Source: Euryarchaeota archaeon UBA36 (GTDB lineage: Archaea; Thermoplasmatota; Poseidoniia; Poseidoniales; Thalassarchaeaceae). From it: a stretch of DNA of 5,023 nucleotides. Below are positions 1 to 5,023 of this stretch, piece by piece (the first letter of the stretch is position 1; every line of letters begins with the position of its first letter). A program made the position numbers and the translations under genes. The stretch spans positions 6,623 to 11,645 of the forward strand of contig DAJW01000030.1 of assembly GCA_002496485.1 (NCBI GenBank). The letters are read 5' to 3'. The notes under the pieces are model-generated. The model made no database searches, was not told the origin of the DNA, and worked only from the letters and a program-made list of their open reading frames with translations.

Positions 1-613
1 ATATCTCCATGATGTGACCCATTCTCTTCGTCTTAGTTTTTAGATATTCTTTATTTTCTGGAGATATTCCGTTAACATGAGCGAGTCTCTGATTAACTTC
101 AACCCCATTAGAAGTCAACCCACGAATCTTCAGTGGATTATTTGTCATCAGCCTAACTTTCTTTACTCCCATATCAAGCAACATCTCAGCTGCGATATCA
201 TATGTTCTTCCATCAGCTGGTAACCCCAGTGCGAGATTAGCATCTAGCGTATCATATCCGATGTCCTGTAGTGCATATGCTTGAATTTTAGAGTGAAGAC
301 CAATTCCTCTACCTTCCTGTCGCAAGTAAACGACTGCACCAACTCCTTCAATCTGAATTCTTTCCATAGCAGCTCTAAGCTGAGGTCCACAATCACATTT
401 CATAGATCCAAAAGCATCTCCTGTTAGGCATTCAGAATGAATTCTAATTAACGGAGCATCACAATTTTTCAAGTCACCCGTGTAAATTAGAGAATGCTCC
501 TTCCCACTTTTGTCTACTGTGACCCTAATTCTAAAGTTACCATATTCCGTCGGAAGGTACGCATCTGCTTCAATTTCATCATCCATGTTTTGACTATTTT
601 TCAAAAGAGTCAT
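1..613 (-). CDS. ribA: GTP cyclohydrolase II (RibA), stop codon off the left edge
   Basis: This enzyme opens the imidazole ring of GTP, releasing formate and pyrophosphate, to give the diaminopyrimidine that starts riboflavin synthesis in the cytosol. I read 204 residues on the reverse strand. The N-terminal EYGNF strand motif (23-27) is followed by HSECLTGDAFGS (59-70) and KCDCG (72-76). The zinc-binding cysteines are C62, C73 and C75, equivalent to E. coli C54, C65 and C67. Next come YLRQEGRGIGL (96-106), Y113 (E. coli Y105) and D134/R136 in LPADGR (E. coli D126/R128), all catalytic positions. The end has TNNP (157-160) and RMGH (197-200). E. coli RibA is 196 residues and ends a few residues after MGH, so at most a few residues plus the stop are missing. 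There is no DHBP synthase (RibB) domain upstream; the protein starts directly as RibA. The ATG at 613 is chosen because a TATA-like box lies about 25 bp upstream; an in-frame ATG at 586 (M10) also fits the family's usual N-terminus. No Shine-Dalgarno site is obvious. Identification is very secure. Confidence 0.96.
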   Translation of the reverse strand, partial: MTLLKNSQNMDDEIEADAYLPTEYGNFRIRVTVDKSGKEHSLIYTGDLKNCDAPLIRIHSECLTGDAFGSMKCDCGPQLRAAMERIQIEGVGAVVYLRQEGRGIGLHSKIQAYALQDIGYDTLDANLALGLPADGRTYDIAAEMLLDMGVKKVRLMTNNPLKIRGLTSNGVEVNQRLAHVNGISPENKEYLKTKTKRMGHIMEI

Positions 614-632
614 AATTGCCCCTATTTATTCG

Positions 633-642
633 CATTTATGAA
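633..642 (-). promoter_or_regulatory. Possible archaeal TATA box for ribA
   Basis: On the minus strand this reads TTCATAAATG, centred about 25 bp before the ATG at 613. That is the distance expected for a leaderless archaeal transcript. A second AT-rich candidate, AATAAATA (about 623-630), lies closer and would instead suit a start at the internal ATG at 586 with a short leader. Both are weak pattern matches in AT-rich DNA, so this is a suggestion only. Confidence 0.3.
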
Positions 643-674
643 TAACTGTTTATGTTTAATTAATACCGAAAACA

Positions 675-687
675 TTTACTTAAATAC
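675..687 (+). promoter_or_regulatory. Possible archaeal TATA box for the SRPBCC-SDR gene
   Basis: The sequence TTTACTTAAATAC contains a good match to the archaeal TATA consensus (TTTAWATA-like). It is centred near 683, about 29 bp before the ATG at 712. A purine-rich CCGAAAA at 666-672 just upstream could serve as the BRE for TFB. This spacing predicts transcription starting within a few bases of the ATG, so a leaderless mRNA, which fits the lack of a Shine-Dalgarno site. It is inferred from pattern and spacing only. Confidence 0.45.
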
Positions 688-711
688 TTTAATCGATTAT
701 ATTTGATCAAT

Positions 712-2115
712 ATGTACAGTATCAAGCATCATACTGAAGTCGAGTCAAGTATCGAGGATACATTTGCCTGGCATGAGCATGAGGGCTCATTTAGGCGATT
801 AATGCCACCTTGGCTAGTTGCAGAAGAAATCAGAGCAGATCAGACACTTCAAGAAGGTTCGCAGAGAATTTTTCGTTTTCCCCTTAATCCGTTGTTACCT
901 CTTAAAATGAAGTGGATAGCCGAACACACTGAATACAATCCACCAAACAGATTTAGTGAAATTATGGTAAAGGGGCCATTTTCGTATTGGAAACATAATC
1001 ATGACTTCAAATCTGAAAGCGGAAAAACAACCATTACAGATGATGTAACCTATCAAGTGCCTTTCGGGAGACTGGGTAATTTTGTAGATAATATTCTTGG
1101 AGGATTGCTAGTCAAGAATGAACTTAAAAGAATGTTCAAGTCAAGAGAAATTCGATTACAAAGAGATTTGAAGATACATTCTCAATTTGCTGATATGCCC
1201 CGAAAAAGAATACTAATTGCCGGCTCCTCAGGATTGATTGGAACTCAGCTGGTAGCATTTTTTGATACCGGTGGACATGATGTTTGGAGACTAGTCAGAA
1301 GGCCTGTTAAAGACGGGCAGAAGGAAATAGAATGGAATCCAATGACTGGAGAGTTAAATTCAGAATCTATAGAGGGATTTGATATTGTTATCCATCTAGG
1401 TGGAGAAGGAATTGGGGATAAAAGATGGTCAACAAAAAGAAAACAACAGATAGTAGATTCCAGAAGAAAATCCACAATTCTCCTCTCTGACACGCTAAGT
1501 AGACTAAAATCAAAACCCGATGTACTAATTGTGGCTAGTGCAATTGGATATTATGGTTCTAGGGGCGATGAGGAATTAACAGAAGATAGCCAGCCCGGAG
1601 AAGGTTTTCTAACAGATACTGTCATTTCATGGGAATCATACGCTGAATCAGCAAAAAAGGCAGGAATACGTGTTGTTAACACTAGGAATGGAATAGTTTT
1701 GTCTGGCGCGGGTGGTGCCCTGGGTCGTATGCTTCTTCCTTGGAAAATGGGCGGCGGCGGTCCAATTGCTGGTGGAAAACAATGGATGTCATGGATTTCT
1801 ATGGATGATGAAATTTATGCCATACATCACCTAGCAATGAATGAAAATTCAGAAGGAGTTTACAATATGACAGCTCCAACCCCATCTAGGCAGAAATCCT
1901 TCGCAAAAATTCTTGGAAAGGTACTTAGAAGGCCAGCTATAGCTCCAATACCTAAATTTTCTATGAGATTACTGTTTGGAGAACTAGCGGATCCATTACT
2001 AATAGAAGGACAAAGAGTACTTCCTAATAGGCTTCTTGAATCAGGATATTCTTTTATACATACAGATTTAGAATCAGCCCTGAGAGATTCATTGGGAATT
2101 TGGAAGAATCTATGA
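712..2115 (+). CDS. SRPBCC domain fused to TIGR01777/SDR39U1-type epimerase-like oxidoreductase
   Basis: The product is 467 residues. Residues about 1-150 look like an SRPBCC/START (cyclase or CoxG-like) domain, a helix-grip fold that usually holds a hydrophobic ligand. Residues about 165-400 are an extended SDR domain: the nucleotide-binding AGSSGLIG (170-177), HLGGEGIGDKRW (228-239) matching the family's NLAGEPI-type motif, the RKQQIVDSR stretch after it, ASAIGYYG (275-282) with the likely catalytic Tyr, and RNGIVLS (325-331). A glycine-rich loop follows and leads into the SWIS segment (360-363). The C-terminal approx. 60 residues, with GQRVLPNRLLESGY (433-446), are the DUF1731 tail typical of TIGR01777 proteins (E. 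coli YfcH, animal SDR39U1). Stand-alone members are about 300 residues, so the extra length is the N-terminal domain; similar fusions are known in some bacteria. Substrate and pathway are unknown, and no neighbour points to one. The ATG at 712 is preferred over an in-frame TTG at 703 because it sits at the expected distance from the TATA box. Confidence 0.9.
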   Translation: MYSIKHHTEVESSIEDTFAWHEHEGSFRRLMPPWLVAEEIRADQTLQEGSQRIFRFPLNPLLPLKMKWIAEHTEYNPPNRFSEIMVKGPFSYWKHNHDFKSESGKTTITDDVTYQVPFGRLGNFVDNILGGLLVKNELKRMFKSREIRLQRDLKIHSQFADMPRKRILIAGSSGLIGTQLVAFFDTGGHDVWRLVRRPVKDGQKEIEWNPMTGELNSESIEGFDIVIHLGGEGIGDKRWSTKRKQQIVDSRRKSTILLSDTLSRLKSKPDVLIVASAIGYYGSRGDEELTEDSQPGEGFLTDTVISWESYAESAKKAGIRVVNTRNGIVLSGAGGALGRMLLPWKMGGGGPIAGGKQWMSWISMDDEIYAIHHLAMNENSEGVYNMTAPTPSRQKSFAKILGKVLRRPAIAPIPKFSMRLLFGELADPLLIEGQRVLPNRLLESGYSFIHTDLESALRDSLGIWKNL

Positions 2116-2116
2116 T

Positions 2117-3397
2117 TCAGTTAAGTGGACTCAATACATCTTTCCCATTCATGTAGGGAATTAATGATTTTGGTATTTCTACAGATCCATCAGCATTTTG
2201 ATTTTGCTCAATAATAGCTACTAAGGCCCTGCTAGTAGCAACTGCGGTAGAATTCAATGTATGGACAGCAGAATTCCCTTCAGGAGTCCTATATCTCATT
2301 CTCAATCTATTAGCTTGATAGTCGGTACAATTTGAGCATGATACAACTTCTTTGTATTCTCCGGCTCCTGGTAACCAAGCTTCCAAATCATATTTCTTTG
2401 CTGCTACGCTTCCCATGTCCCCAGTACATATATTTACAACCTTATAGTGAAGATTTAGAGAATCCCATAAATCAATTGCGTTTTTTAACAATTCTTCATG
2501 ATGTTTCCAAGATTCGTCTGGTTTGCAAATGATTATTTGCTCAACCTTGGTAAATTGATGAACTCTCCATATTCCTCTATCTGAGAGCCCATGGGCTCCG
2601 ACTTCCCTTCTAAAACACGGAGAGACTCCAACCAACCTAACAGGTAATTCTGAAGGCTCTATAATCTCCCCCATTCTCATAGCGGTCAGTGGATGTTCAC
2701 TTGTTGCGATTAGATAGTACTGATCAGGATTAATTCCATACATTACGGTCTCAAAATCTCCTAAGTCTGTAACACCTTCGTATGCTTCTTTATTCATCAT
2801 TAATGGTGGATGGACAAGAGTATATTCACGTTCAATTAAGAAATCTGCAGAATATTGCTGCAATGCCATTTCAAGACGTGCTAAGTCGCCTTGGAGAAAA
2901 TAAAATCTACTACCTGCAATCTTGGCTCCTCTAGCTTGGTCCACCCAATTATTCATCTCAATCAAATCATTATGATTTCTTGGATTAAAATCAAAATCTC
3001 TTTTATTTCCATGTAAACTATTGAGGGTATTTTTTTGATCATCTTCGCCAATTGGTACATCATCATGAAGAATATTTGGTATCCTCATTCTCAAAGAATC
3101 TCTTTTACTGATGCATTCATCCGAATAAGATGCCAACCGCTTAATTTCTTCCCCTATATCTGCAACTTCTTTCATTATTTTATCAACAGTTATCGTATCT
3201 CCACTTTTTTTAGCATCTGCAATTCCTCGAGCAGCTTGATTCCTGCGGCGCCTCAGTTGATCGGTTTCAAAGTTTGATTTTCTCCATTCTTCATCTAATC
3301 TAATTACTTCATCTATAGAGTCATGTGGAATATCTCTCTTGTCATGATCCGCTCTAATTAGATTAGCATGTTCTCTGAACATCTCCATGTCAAGCAT
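2117..3397 (-). CDS. serS: Seryl-tRNA synthetase (SerRS), complete
   Basis: This class II synthetase charges tRNA-Ser (and tRNA-Sec where present) with serine in the cytosol. The protein is 426 residues, the normal length. Residues 1-14 (MLDMEMFREHANLI) match the usual SerRS opening, which fixes the start; upstream in that frame there is no ATG, GTG or TTG before a stop. Residues about 28-105 form the long antiparallel coiled-coil arm that grips the tRNA-Ser variable arm. The catalytic core carries motif 1 around LVHPPLM (194-200), the serine-binding TSE (232-234) and motif 2 FRREVGAHG (262-270) running to RVHQFTKVEQ (278-287). It also has the CSNCTDYQANR segment (354-364) and motif 3 with the invariant Arg390 in TAVATSRALVAI (384-395). 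It is the common SerRS type, not the rare zinc-dependent form of some methanogens. It lies 49 bp downstream of the presenilin gene on the same strand, with no TATA-like box in between, so co-transcription is likely. Its stop is one base from that of the convergent SRPBCC-SDR gene. Confidence 0.97.
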   Translation of the reverse strand: MLDMEMFREHANLIRADHDKRDIPHDSIDEVIRLDEEWRKSNFETDQLRRRRNQAARGIADAKKSGDTITVDKIMKEVADIGEEIKRLASYSDECISKRDSLRMRIPNILHDDVPIGEDDQKNTLNSLHGNKRDFDFNPRNHNDLIEMNNWVDQARGAKIAGSRFYFLQGDLARLEMALQQYSADFLIEREYTLVHPPLMMNKEAYEGVTDLGDFETVMYGINPDQYYLIATSEHPLTAMRMGEIIEPSELPVRLVGVSPCFRREVGAHGLSDRGIWRVHQFTKVEQIIICKPDESWKHHEELLKNAIDLWDSLNLHYKVVNICTGDMGSVAAKKYDLEAWLPGAGEYKEVVSCSNCTDYQANRLRMRYRTPEGNSAVHTLNSTAVATSRALVAIIEQNQNADGSVEIPKSLIPYMNGKDVLSPLN

Positions 3398-3417
3398 AAT
3401 TACTACTACTGGGCTAG

Positions 3418-3428
3418 CTCCTCACCTT
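3418..3428 (-). promoter_or_regulatory. Shine-Dalgarno-like AAGGTGAGGAG in serS leader, unusually far from the start
   Basis: On the minus strand the gap between the presenilin homologue and serS contains AAGGTGAGGAG, a strong match to the prokaryotic anti-Shine-Dalgarno sequence and the only such match before any gene here. It ends 20 nt before the serS ATG, roughly two to three times normal spacing. No usable start codon lies nearer in the serS frame. It could still serve translation if the leader folds, or be chance. Confidence 0.3.
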
Positions 3429-3446
3429 CAAATCATTGGGAGATTT

Positions 3447-4523
3447 CTAAAATAATGTAATATCTTGCCATAAATTATCCAGGCCCAAAGCGAAAATTCC
3501 TGAAATTAAATATCCTAATATACTTCCACCATTAAGTAACGGCAATCCTGCTTGAGGATTTCCTCTGGCAACCTGAGTCATTAATGCTGCATATCCTATG
3601 AGCCCGCCAATCAAAGTCCCCATTCCTACTAGTAAAGGGCCAAGATAGATTGGAGTTGTATTACCTCCCCAGAAATCAATAACTACTGGGCCTATTTCGG
3701 GAAGAAATGTAATAGATGAAATTACTAAAATTCCAGGGAAAATAACATCCCCCAGGCCCATAAAAAGAGCATCTCTCTTCGGCTTATTTTTCATTAATTT
3801 CACTGGCTTTTCGTGATTTAATTCTTCAACTTGTTTCTTCATTTCTGAATCTTTATTATCAATTAATGAATATCCTGCTTCTTTAGGTGATACCAGGAGC
3901 ACAGGTAATTTTAGATCAATCATAGTGTCTGCTAATTCCAACATATGTTTACTCTTGTTAACCGCCCAATGATCATAAATTGCTGCAAGAATCATGAAAA
4001 TAATAATCAGAACTGGAACAAAAGCAATTCCAATCATTACAATTACTCCTGATCCCACTAGAACACCTACAGTATTTACTACATACCATTCTGGAAATTT
4101 ATACAGAACATACATTAGTAATATGGTAGAAAATAAACTTAAAATATTAAACAATAAAATTTCCAAATCACTATTTTCTACACTAAATATTTCGAAAACA
4201 ATCGATAAAATTGGTGAAAGTGCGATTAGTAGACTGTATCCTAGCGCGAAGAAAATAAAACCCTTAATTAAAGCTTGAAAACCCTTCCTAGCTAACCAAA
4301 TTATTAAAATTGTAAATAAGAAAATAATTCCCAATTCTAAAAAAATAAATTCAGTTTTGGTAGTTCCAGATTCTCCAAATCCTCTGTATGCATCATAATT
4401 ATACACTGGGAGAATAAATATAGCATACAAAATTGAAAATGTGAACATAGCTGCCATTCCAGCCATTGACTTCCACTGATCTTTAATCGCACCCCAAATT
4501 TCCAGGGACTCAACACCGCTCAT
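3447..4523 (-). CDS. Archaeal presenilin-type intramembrane aspartyl protease (A22 family, PSH)
   Basis: The protein is 358 residues and very hydrophobic. I count about nine membrane segments, near 21-42, 57-78, 83-110, 121-142, 149-165, 166-187, 254-275, 292-314 and 325-347, the presenilin count. Both catalytic aspartates are present: D184 in AIYD (TM6) and D259 in GLGD (TM7). The PAL-type motif before TM9 is GLPLLNGG (326-333), with P328-L-L in place of P-A-L. Between TM6 and TM7 is a charged, Lys/Glu-rich loop (about 188-252), as in presenilins. The family cuts substrate proteins inside the membrane; archaeal members are used as structural models for presenilin and signal peptide peptidase, but their natural substrates are mostly unknown. 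It probably heads a transcript with serS. Start choice: ATG at 4523 (MSGVESLEIW) leaves a short soluble tail before TM1. In-frame ATGs at 4547 and 4562 and a GTG at 4574 would add up to 17 residues, including Cys-x-x-Cys, but the GTG start would overlap the divergent folC start. Confidence 0.93.
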   Translation of the reverse strand: MSGVESLEIWGAIKDQWKSMAGMAAMFTFSILYAIFILPVYNYDAYRGFGESGTTKTEFIFLELGIIFLFTILIIWLARKGFQALIKGFIFFALGYSLLIALSPILSIVFEIFSVENSDLEILLFNILSLFSTILLMYVLYKFPEWYVVNTVGVLVGSGVIVMIGIAFVPVLIIIFMILAAIYDHWAVNKSKHMLELADTMIDLKLPVLLVSPKEAGYSLIDNKDSEMKKQVEELNHEKPVKLMKNKPKRDALFMGLGDVIFPGILVISSITFLPEIGPVVIDFWGGNTTPIYLGPLLVGMGTLIGGLIGYAALMTQVARGNPQAGLPLLNGGSILGYLISGIFALGLDNLWQDITLF

Positions 4524-4563
4524 GAATACACGACATTCAATACACATTTCACGTTGACCCATA

Positions 4564-4599
4564 CATGACCTCACATGACGAGACCAAAATCAGGTCATG
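4564..4599. repeat. Short inverted and direct repeats around the folC start codon
   Basis: CATGACCT at 4564-4571, which includes the folC ATG, is exactly inverted as AGGTCATG at 4592-4599, with a 20-bp spacer. ACATGAC also occurs twice in direct orientation, at 4563-4569 and 4573-4579, ten bp or one helical turn apart. This could be an operator or an mRNA hairpin holding the start codon. An 8-bp inverted repeat at this spacing is expected a few times by chance in 5 kb, so support is weak. Confidence 0.25.
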
Positions 4600-5023
4600 G
4601 TTAACTAGTAGAATTGGTAAAGGGATGAAAATGGGGCTTGAAACTTGTGATGAGATGCTAGATAGACTTGGAAGGCCAGAGATGGACTTTCCATGCATAC
4701 ATGTTGCAGGAAGTAATGGAAAAGGTACACTATGTGCCAATTTATCCTCAATAGGAGCTAAAAATGGTGAATTAATCGGAGTTTTTACATCTCCCCATCT
4801 AGTAAATATTGAAGAAAGAACTAGAATAGATGGTAAACCTATTAAATCACATATTTATGATAAATATTTACATCAAGTCAAATCAGCCGCAGAAAAAAAT
4901 CCTATGATACATCCAACTTACTTCGAAATAACTTTCCTTGTATCTATTTTGGCCTTTTCAGAAGCAAGAGTTGATAGAGCAATAATTAAGAAAGGCCTAG
5001 GTGGGAGATTAGATGCTTCCAGA
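4565..5023 (+). CDS. folC: Folylpolyglutamate/dihydrofolate synthase (FolC), N-terminal part, cut by right edge
   Basis: FolC-type Mur-ligase enzymes use ATP to join glutamate to dihydropteroate and/or to extend the glutamate tail of folates, in the cytosol. The window holds the first 153 residues of a protein usually 400-450 long. Visible motifs are the P-loop HVAGSNGKGT (46-55), TSPHL (75-79) with the following ERTRIDG (84-90), TYFEITF (118-124), and GLGGRLDAS (144-152). The N-terminal helix with IGKGMKMGLE (17-26) matches the usual start of the family. ATG at 4565 is the first in-frame start; a TGA at 4523-4525 closes the frame upstream. It is divergent from the presenilin gene. One oddity stands out: before GLGGRLD the family normally has Glu-Val, and here residues 142-143 are Lys-Lys. 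Whether it is a bifunctional FolC or a mono-functional synthase cannot be told from the N-terminal part. Mur-ligase membership is certain; a cyanophycin-synthase or MurC-like role is excluded by the TSPHL and GLGGRLD motifs. Confidence 0.92.
   Translation, partial: MTSHDETKIRSWLTSRIGKGMKMGLETCDEMLDRLGRPEMDFPCIHVAGSNGKGTLCANLSSIGAKNGELIGVFTSPHLVNIEERTRIDGKPIKSHIYDKYLHQVKSAAEKNPMIHPTYFEITFLVSILAFSEARVDRAIIKKGLGGRLDASR

Noticed and set aside
494..706. Open frame of 70 codons on the plus strand between ribA and the SRPBCC-SDR gene
   Set aside because: Most of it lies antisense to the well-supported start of ribA, and the rest covers the divergent promoter region. Its Phe/Ile/Asn/Tyr-rich translation reflects AT-rich DNA.
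1245..1493. 82-codon open frame antisense to the SRPBCC-SDR gene
   Set aside because: It lies wholly inside the conserved SDR domain on the other strand, its translation is Ser/Pro-rich without a recognisable motif, and it has no promoter signal.
2332..2532. 66-codon open frame antisense to serS
   Set aside because: It lies entirely within the catalytic domain of serS, which is unambiguous on the other strand, and shows no motif of its own.
3035..3277. 80-codon open frame antisense to serS
   Set aside because: It mirrors the serS coiled-coil region; the hydrophobic look is the reverse complement of Lys/Glu/Asp codons.
3398..3412. Run of ACT/TAC trinucleotides before serS (about three units)
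   Set aside because: Too short to be a meaningful microsatellite.
3994..4278. 94-codon open frame antisense to the presenilin gene
   Set aside because: The opposite frame encodes membrane segments with the conserved YD motif region, and the plus-strand translation has no recognisable features.
4574..4574. GTG start that would extend the presenilin homologue to 375 residues
   Set aside because: It would overlap the folC start codon on the other strand, and a good ATG at 4523 gives a normal-length protein; kept only as an ambiguity under findings.
4549..4740. 63-codon open frame antisense to folC
   Set aside because: It overlaps the folC P-loop region on the other strand and has no family motif.
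1..5023. tRNA, rRNA, CRISPR, insertion sequence or attachment-site signals
   Set aside because: No cloverleaf-like block, regularly spaced repeats, terminal inverted repeats or transposase/integrase motifs were seen; nearly all of the window is coding.

Overview
The window holds five protein-coding genes and almost no spare DNA; the longest non-coding stretch is about 98 bp. The base composition is AT-rich. Arginine is written mostly as AGA and isoleucine often as ATA. There is no good Shine-Dalgarno site at normal spacing before any gene. One gene is a presenilin-type membrane protease of the archaeal (A22/PSH, COG3389-like) kind. Together these suggest an AT-rich archaeon. A marine planktonic euryarchaeon such as Marine Group II (Poseidoniales-like) is my best guess. 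That placement is inference from gene content and style, not from a marker gene, and I hold it at roughly 0.6-0.7.

Layout from left to right. (1) Positions <1-613, minus strand: nearly complete ribA, GTP cyclohydrolase II, the first step of riboflavin synthesis; its last codons run off the left edge. (2) Positions 614-711: a 98-bp divergent promoter region. (3) Positions 712-2115, plus strand: a two-domain protein joining an N-terminal SRPBCC/START-like lipid-pocket domain to a TIGR01777/SDR39U1-type nucleotide-sugar-epimerase-like NAD(P) domain with a DUF1731 tail. (4) Positions 2117-3397, minus strand: serS, seryl-tRNA synthetase, tail-to-tail with the previous gene and only one base between the stop codons. 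(5) Positions 3447-4523, minus strand: a nine-TM presenilin homologue with both catalytic aspartates, 49 bp upstream of serS and probably co-transcribed with it. (6) Positions 4565->5023, plus strand: the N-terminal third or so of folC (folylpolyglutamate/dihydrofolate synthase), divergent from the presenilin gene across about 41 bp and cut by the right edge.

The genes do not form one pathway. There are two cofactor-biosynthesis genes (riboflavin, folate), one translation gene, one membrane protease and one oxidoreductase of unknown substrate. The only likely operon visible is presenilin homologue followed by serS. There are no RNA genes, mobile elements, CRISPR arrays or long repeats. The points most worth a second look are: a Lys-Lys pair in folC where the family has Glu-Val, the Glu being a metal ligand in the enzyme; the presenilin homologue with a P-L-L version of the PAL motif and an uncertain start that reaches the folC start codon; the SRPBCC-SDR fusion; and bacterial-type RibA in what looks like an archaeon.
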